64,000 nt of DNA, taken from assembly GCA_900175165.2 (NCBI GenBank), contig FWWN02000467.1, positions 23,169 through 87,168 of the forward strand, in the 5' to 3' direction. The translations under genes were made by a program, and so were the position numbers. The notes beneath the pieces were generated by a model. The model was not told the origin of the DNA. It did no database searches and saw only the letters and a list, made by a program, of their open reading frames with translations. Each line of letters begins with the position of its first letter. The first letter of the stretch is position 1. The DNA is from Rhizomucor pusillus (lineage: Eukaryota; Mucoromycota; Mucoromycetes; Mucorales; Lichtheimiaceae). This document shows, piece after piece, positions 1 through 13,580 of the stretch.

Positions 1-128
1 ACAAGGTCTTCTCGCAAATTATCCGGTACAGTCGAATCTGCTACTGTTTGTGGATTAGAATCCATAGAGCGGTTCTTCTCAGACTCGCTATTTGTTGCAT
101 TTTTCGTGTTGTCTTCAGGTCCTGACAT
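1..128 (-). CDS. N-terminal fragment of an unrecognised acidic/polar protein, runs off the left edge
   Basis: A minus-strand frame opens with ATG at 126-128 and stays open to base 1. It encodes about 42 residues starting MSGPEDNTKN and rich in Ser, Asn, Glu and Asp, with no hydrophobic segment. It looks like a disordered N-terminus. The start lies about 106 bases from the UTR4 start on the opposite strand, as expected for a divergent gene pair. Product and length cannot be told because the rest lies outside the window. It could also be a chance open frame, but no competing coding sequence overlaps it. Confidence 0.45.
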   Translation of the reverse strand, partial: MSGPEDNTKNATNSESEKNRSMDSNPQTVADSTVPDNLREDL

Positions 129-234
129 GAGGATAAGAAAGAAAGAGGAAAATAATGTGGGGATGACTAAAGCTGAATGTGATTTGTTTTGGAAACTCCG
201 GCCTTTCAGCGCGCTCTTCCCTTTCGAAGCTTAT
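129..234. promoter_or_regulatory. Short divergent intergenic region between the partial gene and UTR4
   Basis: Only about 106 bases separate the two divergent starts, so both promoters and both 5' UTRs must share or overlap this stretch. No TATA box or named factor site was recognised. Confidence 0.3.
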
Positions 235-1348
235 ATGTCCAGTGCATCTTACGACGTCGTTGTCCTTGATATAGAGGGTACCATTACCCCCATTACTTTT
301 GTAAAAGACACTCTTGTTAGTATGCATTTCTTTACAGAAACGTGTTCCTTGCTGTACAACGCTTACATACAACGTTAGTTCCCGTATGTCACGACCGGGT
401 TGGATGCATTTCTCGATCGTTCTTGGGGATCTGATAGTCTTAAAGAATATGTCGAACTGCTCCGCAAACAAGTGAGTTAACATAAGCATTTAACGCTGCC
501 TATGACTGTAAATTGGACGTTTAAATAGGCTGAAAAGGATGTAAATGAGGCGATCAAAGAAGCAGTTCTTATTCCGGCGGATACAGACGCGTAAGCCAAT
601 TGCAGCTGTTCTAAGACTTGTCCATATTGGATGCTCATATACCATCTTTAAAGATCTGTAGACGAAGTGAAGGAAGCAATTAAACAAAACATCCGCTGGC
701 AAATGGCTGCGGATCGAAAAATCGGTGCCTTGAAAGCTTTTCAAGGATATATGTGGAAGGAAGGTTACGAAAATGGACAGTTGAAAGGAGAGTAAGTATA
801 TCAGTGATAAGCGCCGTCACAGTAACAAGTATTCATGTACGTAAAAACAGCATATATGATGACGTTCTGCCTCGGTTAGATCAGTGGCGGGCCGATGGAA
901 AGAAGATCTACATTTATTCCTCTGGTAGCGTACCTGCACAGAAGCTCTTGGTAGGATATTCTGTCAAGGGAAATTTGTTGAAGGTATGAAGAATGAGAAT
1001 CTTAGAAAAGTCAGAAGTCGTATATTAAAAAGCTTTCTAGTATTTCGATGGATACTTTGACACTACGATCGGACTGAAAGTAGAAAAGAAATCCTATGAC
1101 AACATTGCAAAAGAGATTGGGTTAGCACCTGACAGAATTTTGTTTGTTAGCGACAATGTCAAAGGTGGGTTGGCTCTTATGATGCGCTTTTTTCTTTTGC
1201 AATTGACTCATGTACCGCATTAGAAATTCAAGCAGCAAAGGAAGCAGGATACCAGGTCATCATCTCTGATCGACCGGGAAACGCACGGCTGGACGCATCA
1301 TCTCGGAAAGAATTTACTGTCATTACTTCTTTCGACCAAATTCCATGA
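235..1348 (+). CDS. UTR4: Enolase-phosphatase E1 (methionine salvage)
   Basis: HAD-superfamily enzyme of the methionine salvage pathway. It enolises and dephosphorylates 2,3-diketo-5-methylthiopentyl-1-phosphate, normally in the cytosol. The N-terminus reads [18 protein letters not shown], the nucleophile loop of this family (DxEGT). A later exon carries [12 protein letters not shown] (HAD motif II Ser) and the last part FVSDN and [10 protein letters not shown] (acidic motif). The gene is split by several short introns; the first begins GTTAGT just after the nucleophile loop, and others begin GTGAGT and GTAAGT. Estimated length is about 240 residues, normal for the family. The start was set at the Met four residues before the conserved block; the frame is open further upstream but the extra residues are unlike the family. 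Stop is TGA at 1346-1348. Confidence 0.9.
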
Positions 1349-2049
1349 TAAAACATTGCATTTACGGTTTGCATTTAGTATCCTCAATGATGACCGTGTT
1401 TTACAATCCGTTTTAAGGTGTACCTTTCCTGTATTGTCAGCCTACGAATGCTGCTACATGTAATTGGGTTGATTGTCTTCTTCAAATGTTGGTATCTGCA
1501 AAATCGGTCTTTCCGAGTCCCATCGTTGTGGAAAAGATTTATCCATGTCCGCTACACTGCAGTCCTATGCCGACATCCACTACGAAATAGACATAATTAG
1601 AGTAAGATATGATAAAAAAAAAAGAAAATTTCTGACAAAGCACTTCTGTTAGATGCCTTATCTGACCAGACAGTCGGCTCTTCTTAAGGAAGAAAAAGGC
1701 TTGCGGTTAAAAGTTTAGAAGTATCGTCTAGTTGCTTGAATATGCCGCCGCGCTTCACTTCATGCAGAACTGAGTTGGAATGGCACGTCTGGTGCGGTGC
1801 AAGCAATAGGGCCCTTCCTCGTGTTTTAAACCAAAGTAAGTTTTTAGACCAGGTTCCAGAATGCAGAAACACTTTTGTACCAGGAAGGAAAGTGATAAAT
1901 AATAGGAATCCGAGAGAATTGAACATATTTCCTGTCTGAAGTGCAGTATCACAATTCAGATCGGTTCTCTCCCAGAGTTTGTTCTAGAAACAGGAAGCTG
2001 AGATATTTCAGCGCTGTTGCCCAATCGCTACAGGTTCAACTTCTCAACC
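1349..2049. other. Intergenic, UTR4 to FKBP
   Basis: Contains the UTR4 3' UTR and the upstream region of the FKBP gene. Short open frames occur on both strands, but none has family features or believable splice structure. An A-rich run (near 1613-1626) follows the UTR4 stop. No gene was recognised. Confidence 0.4.
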
Positions 2050-2977
2050 ATGCGAGCAGCGTTGATATTATTATTAGCTTTCATAGTCGCAGTCTCTGCT
2101 TTGAAAGAGCCACCAACTAAACTTCAAGTTGGTTAGTCTACTGCAGATAGTCGCTGACAGCGTTGTGGAACTAATTGAGCTATAACACAGGGATCAAGAA
2201 ACGCATCCCGCCTGAAGAATGCACGCGACGATCCAGAGATGGGTAATGAAATCTGATTCAACTATTTATATATATTCCTAACGCCTTCGATAGGGACAAG
2301 TTATCGATGCATTACGTAGGAACGCTGTTTAGCAATGGTCAAAAGTTCGACTCAAGCCGTGATCGTAATCAACCGTTCGAGTTCACTCTTGGTCGCGGAA
2401 CTGTTATTAAAGGATGGGATCAGGGATTGAAAAAGTAGGTGCTATGTCAAATTTGATGATTGAGCATTGCGTTAGGATATTGAGACATTGTATAGCATGT
2501 GTATTGGAGAGAAACGCAGGCTTGTCATCCCGCCCGATCTTGGTACGTTGCCCAATTGAAGGATTTGCTTATCATGTGGTACTTGATGTTTGTTGACGCA
2601 TCTGTAAAATAGCCTACGGCGAACGTGGTGTCGGCAGCGCTATTCCAGGTGGATCTACACTTGTATTTGAGGTCGAACTCTTGGATATAGTTGACGGGCC
2701 TACCTCGAAATTCGAACGTGGTGCAGAATTATCAACGGAATGGGTTCCCGATTTTATCAAGAACATTGAGTGAGTATAACAAAGACGAATAGCACAGATG
2801 AGCATAGTTTTTCTTAAGAAGTATAGTTATCAATCGCCCGTTGTCCTTGGAGTTCTCGCCGTACTTGGCTTGTTGGCAATTGTTGTTCTCAAAGGCGCCA
2901 TCGCCGGAAAGGCTGCTGTCGAGACTGTGCAGGAGCCCAAGCAGAAGAAGGCCTCTTCTTCCAAAAAGATCAAATAA
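2050..2977 (+). CDS. ER-type FKBP peptidyl-prolyl isomerase with C-terminal membrane anchor
   Basis: FK506-binding peptidyl-prolyl cis-trans isomerase of the FKBP2/FKBP13 type, acting on proline bonds of secretory proteins in the ER lumen. The first exon encodes a signal peptide ([17 protein letters not shown]). The FKBP fold follows: [78 protein letters not shown]. Most drug-pocket residues (Tyr, Phe, Asp, Val-Ile, Trp, Tyr, Phe) are recognisable. After the domain comes a hydrophobic stretch ([17 protein letters not shown]) and a basic tail ending SSKKIK, so the protein should be type I membrane-bound with a cytosolic KKxx retrieval signal. Classical FKBP2 is soluble, so the anchor is the odd feature. 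The gene ends 76 bases before the PGM2-type start on the same strand. Confidence 0.88.
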
Positions 2978-3053
2978 AATTGAACGTACCTTTCTGTATG
3001 CGGCTGAACCTAAATTCCAGCCTTTAGCAATTTGTTGCATTTTCTCAAACATT

Positions 3054-5534
3054 ATGTCTACAGACATCGCCTCCTTGGTACAAGAATGGCTGCGACTGGA
3101 TCAGGTACCTTAATAAAAAAAACGTGGTAATGCGAAGGTGCTGGTCTTAACATGATCGGCATATACAGAATCCGGAAACCCGCGGTGAAATTGAGGATTT
3201 GTACAGCAAAGGAGCTTACGATGAACTTGAAAAGCGACTCGGAACGCGCATCGAGTTCGGCACTGCAGGTATGCTTTTGGGCGTTTTTTCAACTCTTCAA
3301 ATATTCATGCATTATCTCTTCTAGGATTGCGTGCTAAAATGGAGGCTGGTTTCTCGAGAATGAATGACTTGACGGTTCTGCAAACGTCTCAGGTTTGTCT
3401 TGTGATCTGTTATGCGTATTTGCATGGAATTTTATAGATAATATCGCAGGGATTGGCGAAATATCTGCTTGAGAATGTTAAAGACGCCGCGTTGCGCGGT
3501 GTAGTTGTTGGTCATGATCATAGGCACCATTCCGACAACTTTGCACGCTTGACGGCAGCAGCCTTCATCGAAGCTGGAATCCGTGTTTGGTACTACAAAA
3601 GCTACGTGCACACTCCGCTGGTGGTATGTTCGTTCTCTGGATGTTGTTATTTTTGCTTGGCAAGTATTCTCATGTTGCTTCGATCAGCCTTACACTGTCA
3701 AGAAACTAAAGGCAGCTGCGGGGATCATGATTACTGCGTCCCATGTAAGTTTGTTAAGCGAATTGCCGTGCACCATTCCTTACTGAAAAGAATTGAAGAA
3801 CCCTAAACAAGATAACGGCTATAAAGTGTAAGTTTTGAATCATGTACTGTAAATGCTTGCAGAAGATCGATAATCAAGTCTGTAGGTACTGGGAGAATGC
3901 ATGCCAAATCATTCCTCCTCATGACAAGAGCATTGCTTCAACGATAGAGAAGCATCTTGAACCGTGGGGATGGAGCTACAATTTAGTAGATACTAGCGAC
4001 CTTTGCAGCGAACCTTCCGGCATAGTAGACAGCTATTTTGAGGAATTGAGCGCCCTATCGCAATTCAGGCAAGTGAGGCATTTTTATTGCCATTGGATAA
4101 CTGAATGATTTACAAAGGCGTTTTTAGATCTGACAATGAAGCGTCTGATCTCAAATTTGTTTACACTGCAATGCATGGTATTGGAACCCCCTTTGCCAAG
4201 CGTGCCTTTGAATGCTTCGGCCTGCCTCCCTTCATCACAGTCGATCAGCAAATCCATCCAGATCCAGACTTTAGTACTGTCGCTTTTCCTAACCCTGAGG
4301 AAGGCAAAGGCTCCTTGGTATGTTTTCATCCTGATTGGAAGCTGATAATCATGTTGCTTATTAACTTCTTTTTCTTAGCAACTTGCAATTGAAACAGCCG
4401 ACAAGCACAATGCAACCCTTATCTTGGCCAACGACCCCGATGCCGACCGTCTAGCCATTGCTGAAAAGAAGAAGTAAGGAGCTGCTTGTGCGACAAGGTA
4501 TATTTTCTAAATTTGTCCCGCTTCGCTGCATAGTGGTGAATGGTGCATTTTGAATGGGAACCAGATTGGTGCTATTCTTGGAGCTGCTTGTCTGGAGAAA
4601 GCGCGAGCTGCAGGCAAGTCTACAGGTACGTCTATGGTTACAAGCGAAAACCATTTGCTTTTAACTAAGCTACATAATTATAGACCGTTTGGCAATGGTT
4701 GCTAGCACTGTATCCTCCAAATTCTTGGCTAGAATGGCAGATGTCGAGGGTTTCCGCTTCGAAGAGGCTTTGACAGGATTCAAGTGGATTGGTAACAAGG
4801 CGATCCAGCTGGAGCAGGAAGGTTTCGAGGTCATATTTGCATATGAAGAAGCCATTGGATTTACAGTGGGCGAGATTGTCAAGGATAAGGATGGAATAAG
4901 TGCATTGGGTTTCTTCGCTGAATGGGCTGTCCAATTGAAGAAACGTGGTTTATCGGTCCATGACTACCTTGAATCGTTGTACCAAAAGTACGGTTATTTT
5001 GTATCCGATAATTCGTACTTTATCTGTGACAACAAGCAGCTCATCCAAAGCATCTTCCGTCGTATCCGGTTTGGAGAGCAGGAAACTGGGGAGGTATAGG
5101 TGAAAATATAGAAAGAGTCTTATGCATGGATCTGTAAGTTAATCAATCTGTTTCCATAGTACGCTTATCCAAAGACGGTTGCAGGATACAAAGTAACCGG
5201 TGTACGAGATTTGACCGTCGGTTATGACTCGAATACAGCTGACCATAAGCCTACATTGCCTGTGTCGGCATCCTCAGAGATGATAACTTTCCGACTGGAG
5301 AACGACACTGTGTTTACTATACGCACCAGGTAATCTTCTAAGAAGATCCATCAATTTACCTCTATTTCTAACAGGAAAATATTCTATAGTGGCACGGAAC
5401 CAAAGATCAAATACTACTCTGAATTGCGAGGCGACACTGAAGCCCAGGCTAAAAGCGACTTGAGCGTGGTTGTTGACGCCATAGGAAATGAGCTTGTGCA
5501 ATATCAGAAATATAATCTTGAATGGAAACGATAA
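3054..5534 (+). CDS. PGM2: Phosphopentomutase / phosphoglucomutase, PGM2 type
   Basis: Alpha-D-phosphohexomutase superfamily, closest in motif pattern to animal PGM2, which interconverts ribose-1-P/ribose-5-P and, less well, glucose phosphates in the cytosol. Visible motifs in order: IEFGTAGLRAKM near the N-terminus; the phosphoserine loop [16 protein letters not shown], split by introns; the metal loop [10 protein letters not shown]; the sugar-binding EEAIGF; and the phosphate-binding [12 protein letters not shown] near the C-terminus. The gene has many short introns and an estimated length of about 600 residues, normal for the family. All catalytic motifs are intact. The start is the Met of [17 protein letters not shown], with the next exon continuing [11 protein letters not shown], a typical N-terminus for this clade. 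In fungi this enzyme links nucleoside salvage to the pentose phosphate pathway. Confidence 0.93.
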
Positions 5535-5939
5535 AGTTATCTTTTTTATACACAGATATTTCTTTGAATAACGATCTTTGCCTTAGAATATCATACAGTG
5601 TGCAGACTCCAGATGGGTCTCTACGCACGTAATACGTAAGGTGCAATGACGGGCTTTCGAAAGCTGCTGCAGCAACAGCAGCTGTTTCTGTGCACCCAAG
5701 CAGAACTGAGTTGTCATGGAAGCTCATCAAATTACTTCTTGATTTGTGTCCGTTTTACCTGACCAAGACGAATACACAAAGGATATGCCATAGATATATA
5801 GTACACAGACACATCTCTAAAATTTTATTCCTTTCTCTTCCCTCTCCTCCAGCCTGTCTCCAACTTCCAGTGCCCCTGACTTTGCCACACCAAGTTTCTT
5901 TCGTCTTGTGCTCCTCCCCTAACTAACAGAGCCATATAA
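5535..5939. other. Intergenic, PGM2 to MYST acetyltransferase
   Basis: No coding sequence recognised. Includes a pyrimidine-rich tract (about 5828-5925) directly before the MYST start, a common pattern upstream of fungal start codons. Confidence 0.4.
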
Positions 5940-7595
<1,656 letters not shown>

Positions 7596-8344
7596 TAAAT
7601 AGCGCTACCTGTAAAATATAGTCCAACATAGTAAAATATTACCCTTGGAGATAGTCTCCATGCTATACACTATATATAAGTTTTAAGTTGTTTGAAATAG
7701 TTGAGTTTTTTAGGGAAGCTGCACTTGTGGTCGACGGTAGAGATCTCAAGGCGGTGCGGAGTTACGCACAGACCATATTCAAAACGCCTATTGTCTTGGT
7801 GATGTCAGGCGTGATGCAGCATACTCTTACACAAAATGGAGAATCCGAACTGTATACTCTCACTCAAAGCGTTGAATACAAAAGATAGGTCTGATGTAAA
7901 TCGGATGGCATGCTAATAGACATGATGTTGGGAAAAGTTTACCGTACGATGTCACCATGGTACTTCAAACTTTGCCGTGCTAACTTAATCGGCATTATGC
8001 AGATGACTCCAATTTTTGAATGACCTCATCCAGCATGGTGACCAAGTTCACAGGAGAATGCTTCTTTGGGGAAGGATCATAATAATGTGCACCACTAATT
8101 AGCGGTATCCAGACTTCCGTTATATATATGCAGCAAATTCGTGGCATGCGATGTATAAACCCTGTATGCATGTTCTCTTGTTTCAAACCGCGAGATCACG
8201 AGTCCCGAGGCGGGGCGAATTGGATACAGGGTTTTATTCCACGACAAAAATTATGATCGTTGGTGGAAGCGGATGATAAACACACAAAACTGAGATATCA
8301 TTTGCTGTTTTCACTGTGCCCCTTTCTCTTTCGTTTCTGTGCCT
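7596..8344. other. Intergenic, MYST gene to RNase T2
   Basis: Both flanking genes are on the plus strand. A minus-strand frame at 7995-8186 ends in SPVNLVTMLDEVIQKLESSA, which has a coding-like amphipathic look, but no upstream exon or family match was found. Otherwise only UTR and promoter sequence is seen. Confidence 0.35.
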
Positions 8345-9485
8345 ATGCAAAAATCCTTGGCTATATTCTTATTATCGTTTTTGGTATGGCGGGCCGCTGC
8401 GCAGTCGCAGCAGCAACATCAGCAGCAATATTTTCAAACTGTACTCGATGATGCCCCCAGCTGCAACAGTATGTCCTGGTACATGTCACGGTTCGGAAAT
8501 ATTGGTTGACTAGAACATATCATAGGTTCTGTCTTATCGTGTCACTGGCAAGGACCGATCGACTCATGCTGTTCTCCAAAGTACGGACTTGTCATTTTGT
8601 CGCTTCAATGGATACCAGGATATGGTCCAGATAATGAGTTTACAATCCATGGTAGGTTGAGGACGCGCTTTGTTGCCATGGATACCTCGGCTCACAAATA
8701 TAAATAAGGCCTCTGGCCTGATACGTGGTAGGATTATAGACTGTTTAACAGTATAACATACTCAATAGTGTTTCAAAGCTCCGGAGGACGAGCTCCAAGT
8801 CGTGGGTGCGATAGGAGCAGAGCTACGAACAATGCCGGCCTGATTCTTCGCAAGATCAACCCTGATCTCTACAGACGTATGCGAACATTTTGGCCAAGCT
8901 ACAATGACAATGACAACTGGTGAGCCCTCATGGATTCCGATCAACAAGAGCTCCTGCAAAGTCTAAGACCGCGTCTAGGTTTTGGTCACATGAATGGACA
9001 AAGCACGGAACATGCGTAACTACTCTGCGACCTGCATGCTACGGTCATACGTACCGTAAGTATCAGGATATGGAAGAGTACTTTGAGGTAACTGGAGAGG
9101 CTGTTTGCAGTACATGTCGATCTAGTTGATTCTGATTTTTTGACATTATAAATTTAGCAAGTTTTAGATCTTCGGGATGAATACGATATCTTTGGTGCAT
9201 TGAAGTATGGCAAAATCATAATTGAGGTCCGATATCGGCTAACAAACAATTGCTCTGCAAATCAGTGTAGCAGGTGTTTCACCTGGTCGGACGTATAACG
9301 TTGAGACTGTACGAAACGCCCTCCAAGAATTCTTCCAAGTCAAGATCATGCTTAACTGCGACAGAAAAGGACAACTTCAAGAAGTCTCGTTGTTCTTTTA
9401 CGTTGAAGGCCGCGATGGATACGTGCTTACAGATGCTCTCGGAAAAGGCACTTGCCGTGGCCCCGTGTGGTATCCGACGAAATGA
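8345..9485 (+). CDS. Secreted ribonuclease T2
   Basis: Acid endoribonuclease that cleaves RNA through a 2',3'-cyclic phosphate, acting in the vacuole or outside the cell. The N-terminus MQKSLAIFLLSFLVWRAAAQ is a clear signal peptide followed by a Gln-rich spacer. The first intron begins GTATGT and joins CNS to SVLSCHWQGPIDSCC. Both active-site blocks are intact: CAS I (FTIHGLWPDT, split by introns) and CAS II (FWSHEWTKHGTC), giving the two catalytic His and the Glu/Lys. Several Cys pairs match the family's disulfides. The C-terminal exon (NVETVRNALQEFFQ ... GTCRGPVWYPTK) closes the fold, with TGA at 9483-9485. Length is about 260-280 residues, somewhat longer than minimal RNase T2. A role in phosphate or nitrogen scavenging is inferred. 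Confidence 0.9.
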
Positions 9486-9980
9486 TTTCTCTTTGTTTTA
9501 CCTTGCATTTAGACAATATGCCTTAATCTTGTACGCGCTAATGGATGCCATCTAACGTTTTATTCATGATTTATCTGAAAATCCGTATGGATCAATACGT
9601 CCTAAATAGTCTGTTAATATTGTGATCGGATTCAAGAACCTTTTTCGATGATCTTAGAGATAGTTGCATCGTATGGTGTTTTGTCAATAAACTCTTAAAC
9701 TTTCCCTATCTATGGTACTTATGTCGCATTCTAAGATCTGAAGTGTACGTCCTAGATTTTTTGGGCGTACTAGCATCTTTAACCACCTGAAAATGGCATG
9801 CACATAATGACACGCACATGCGTAGCCGGTTTCCGTCACTGGATCTTTGAAGCAACTTTAGCATATCGGGCATCAGTAATAAGGAAGAATCTTATCATGC
9901 GTTTCGTAAATGCCCGGCGCTATTCTTCAGGTGCAAGCAGACGATGTATGTATCACAAGTCGCATTCCTTTTTTGTCCGC
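9486..9980. other. Intergenic, 3' of RNase T2
   Basis: 3' UTR and spacer sequence. An imperfect inverted pair around a T-rich loop is seen at about 9746-9770. No coding sequence recognised. Confidence 0.35.
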
Positions 9981-10474
9981 CTTATCAAGCATGTTTCCTT
10001 TCCTCCGTTTTGTGATAAGATAAGCAAAATTTACGCAAGGTCCGTTCTTCCATAGTCCGGGGTCAATAGATACGATACGCTATGGTGTTGCTGAAAGTCA
10101 AGAAAATGTTCCAGCATATTAAAGCTACCCTGGATTCTTCTCATAAACACAGCGTCAATTATAGAATGATCATCTGCAAGTATCAAGTTCTGTACGCATC
10201 ATGCAAGAATTTCATCACCAATTTTCTACATGTACACTGTGCTGTGTGAGTATTCTTCTGCATCAGCCTCATTTGTCTTCGTTGTATTCGTTTATCATGT
10301 CAAACCGTGTGTCACATACGAAGGAACGGACAGATCAAAAACGGATATGGGTGCATTGCGTTTATCACCATATATCTACCCACCTATCAAGAAAAAGGAA
10401 CAGATATAAATAAAGGCTTGCAATGTAGGTCCATTGAGATCTTGTTTATCTGCTTTTCATAATTTACCAATATC
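9981..10474 (+). promoter_or_regulatory. DUR3 upstream region with a cluster of GATA-factor motifs
   Basis: At least six HGATAR-type motifs lie within 500 bases of the urea transporter start: CTTATC at 9981, overlapping GATAAGATAAG at 10014-10024, TTTATC at 10291 and 10361, CTATC at 10384 and TTTATCT at 10445. GATA factors of the AreA/Nit2 type activate nitrogen-catabolic genes when preferred nitrogen is scarce, and urea transporters are known targets in ascomycetes. That this promoter is controlled this way is an inference from motif density. Confidence 0.5.
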
Positions 10475-12871
10475 ATGGCTGCATTACCACAAGGTTTTTA
10501 TTGCATTAAACGCCTGTCTAATGTAATATTCGGCGATCTAATCCTGCTTTTTCTGGGCGTTATTAGGTGTCGGCTACGGCGTGGTCGTTGGGTATGTGCA
10601 TTCTACAATTCGGAAGATAATATTCTAGTATTAACAGTGGATGTTATGCATATTAGCTTTGGAGCTATATTTTCACTGGTCATGATGGTCATCACTTGGC
10701 TGTTAAAAAGATATCTTTTTGAAGTACAAACCTCAGAAATGTTCATGACTGCCAAGCGTACAGTAAAGACTGGTCTCGTTGCAAGTGCTATTGTATCGTC
10801 CTGGACATGGGCAGCTACGCTCTTAACTAGTACGGAAGTGGCTTACCGGTATGGTGTCTCTGGGCCACTATGGTACGCGTCTGGTGCATGTGTGCAAGTT
10901 CTTTTGTTCTCGGTGCTGGCCATTGAGCTCAAGAGACGTGCTCCAAATGCTCACACATATCTCGAGGTACGTGAAAATATAGCTAGAGTCAAGTAGTGGC
11001 AGTGACTGATTTGAATATCATGATAGGTTGTACGCGCCCGTTACGGTCGATCTACCCACTTTGTGTATCTTATTTTCTCCTTGGTTACCAACATTGTTGT
11101 CACTGCCATGTTACTCTTGGGCGGCAGCGCAGTCGTCTCATATTTGACCGGTATGCATGTCATCGCCGCATGCTTCCTCCTGCCTCTAGGCGTCATTGCC
11201 TATACGCTTTTCGGCGGCATTAAGGCAACTTTTCTATCTGATTACAGGTACCTATTTACGTTCTACACATACAGCTCCGTGGAGATGTGAACTTTTTCTA
11301 ACGTGCCTCATGCATAGTCATACCCTGGTCATCTTAATCATCATCCTGTATCTCGTTTTCACCGTTTACACATCCTCTCCATTGATTGGTTCTGTCGAGC
11401 GCATGTACGATATGCTGGTTGCTGCAGCTGAACGCAATCCTATCCCTGACAACGCGCAAGGCTCCCTCCTGACCATGTCTTCGCTTCAAGCTCTCATGTT
11501 TGGCATCGTGAACATTGTTGGAAACTTTGGTACTGTCTTTGTCGACAATGCTTACTGGCAACGTGCCATCGCTGCACATCCTCAATACGCAGTCAAGGCT
11601 TACCTCATTGGCGGATTGTCGTGGTACGCTATTCCTTTCACCCTCGCAACCACTATGGGCCTTTCTGGACGAGCACTCGGTATTCAGCTTAGCGAGCAAG
11701 CTATCAATGCAGGATTGGTACTGCCAGACGCTTGTGTTGCCCTTCTTGGAAGCGCTGGCGCGTGGATATGTCTACTTCTCGTCTTCTTTGCTGTGACAAG
11801 TGCCGCGTCAGCTGAACTTATCGCTGTTTCTTCAATTATCACCTACGATATTTTCCGTGCTTACATTCGTCCCAATGTAAGTATTCTTTAAATCACGGAT
11901 TTTTAAGCGGGTCCAATCTTATTCTGATGATAAACTGGCTTAGGCATCGGATAAAGCCGTCATCCGCTTTTCACATGCTTCGGTGCTGGCATTTGGCATC
12001 ATCATGGGTGTCCTGGCAACATTACTCAACTTGACTGGCATCAATTTGGGCTATCTCTACAAGCTTGTAAGTATTCTAATTCTTCGATATCTAAAGGACA
12101 TCTTTCAAATTAATTGAAGTGTCATTTATTGATCCACAGATGGGTATCATTATTTCATCGGCCGTGGTTCCCATGACTTTGACGCTACTGTGGAGCAAAC
12201 AAAACTGGATGGCTGCAACAATTTCTCCCATCTTCGGCTTTGTAGCAGCCCTCATCACCTGGTTCACTGCCACCTATGGACTTTATGGCGAGATTACGGT
12301 CGATACGACAAACGAGAACCTGCCAATGATGGCTGGCAACCTTGTTGCCCTTTTCTCACCTGCTATTACCTGCGTTGTACTGACTCTGATCAAGCCAGAT
12401 AACTTCACATTTGATGCCACACGAAATATCCAGCAAGTTAGAGATGAAACGACCGCTGAAACGTCTGCGCAAGGATCACGAAATACCGAGGAAGATGAAG
12501 TTACAGAGGAGGAGAAACGAGAGATGGATAAATCGTCAAAGTTTGCCAAGATTTCCAGTGTCATCCTCGCATTCTCACTCTTTATTCTGTGGCCAATTCC
12601 GATGTTTGCTTCGCGCTATGTCTTCTCGCTTCCATTTTTCCGCGGTTGGGTCGTCGTTTCCATCATCTGGGTCTTCCTGAGCACCTTTGCTGTGGGTATA
12701 TTTCCACTTTGGGAGGCTCGCAAGAACGCGGTCATAATGGCCAAGGCCATCTGGGCTGATCTCACTGGGAAGAGAAGAATTTTGGACTTGGACTTGCCAA
12801 CCACAGCAAGCGATGCGATGATTACTGAAAAAAGCTCGGTAATTATTGAGGATAAAAAGGAATCTTCGTAA
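10475..12871 (+). CDS. DUR3: Urea/polyamine symporter DUR3 (SSS family)
   Basis: Plasma-membrane urea-H+ (or Na+) symporter of the sodium:solute symporter family. A short first exon (MAALPQG) joins VGYGVVVG and then [13 protein letters not shown]. Family-diagnostic blocks include [91 protein letters not shown], and [19 protein letters not shown] followed by [20 protein letters not shown]. The protein has about 14-15 hydrophobic segments and an acidic cytosolic loop ([15 protein letters not shown]) before the last helices, as in fungal DUR3. The gene is complete, with five or more short introns and about 680 residues. With two arginase genes in the same window it fits urea and arginine nitrogen use. 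GATA motifs lie upstream. Confidence 0.94.
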
Positions 12872-13580
12872 AAGCAAAGCGCCCGATGTTCCGATGCCGC
12901 TTGACCTGCATTTTGCAATTTCTTCTTTTCGCCTGTAATACATAGTTATAGTAGCTACCTTTACTGTCAGAGCAGCAACAGCGTTTATGTACAGAATACC
13001 ACTGAATCTTTTTGTAAACATATCTTGTAATTTATGTTAGTCTTTTTACCTTATAAACTATTTTTCCGAACTCAATGTACTTTTGTATATGGTAGTCATT
13101 CCGCCCCTCTACTGTTTGACAGAACGTGCACTATGCTGCAAGTTCGTAACTATAGTCTTAAAATTATCACGCAGCCGCAGTTACTTTACATGGTAATCAA
13201 TATTGATCCAAGTCGAGGGACAGGCTTAGCGTTGACACTACATACACGTAGTAATCTTGAACGTGATACCTATTGAGAGCCATGGACGCTGATCTATTGC
13301 GAAATCAGAAGCATTATAATTTACATTCAGATACTCATTATATGCTCGATATTCTTGGCTTTGAAAATTGTCGAATGGGACATGCAGCAAAGCTGCAGCT
13401 TTCTGCTTCTTGAACGAATACGGAGGGATACGTCATTCTCCCTTCAAACGGCCCAGGAGCGCCTCAGCAAGAGTGTCTCTGTGCAACCCGCCCTTTTTGT
13501 GTCACACTGCACTTTTTTTCTTTTCTTCTTGTCTGCGGCATTGACCCGACAACCTTCTTCTTCCTTCTTTTTCGTTTTCA
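12872..13580. other. Intergenic, DUR3 to NDK fusion
   Basis: DUR3 3' UTR and the promoter of the next gene. A pyrimidine-rich tract (13505-13575) directly precedes the start codon. No gene recognised. Confidence 0.4.

Noticed and set aside
115..489. 124-residue minus-strand open frame over the first UTR4 exons
   Set aside because: It overlaps clearly coding UTR4 exons in another frame and has no family features.
1684..1952. Overlapping open frames on both strands between UTR4 and FKBP
   Set aside because: No motif, no splice-linked partner exon and no coding-like composition; treated as intergenic.
8471..8480. GTACATG as donor of the first RNase T2 intron
   Set aside because: Using it breaks the frame to the conserved SCHWQ block; the GTATGT donor just upstream keeps the frame.
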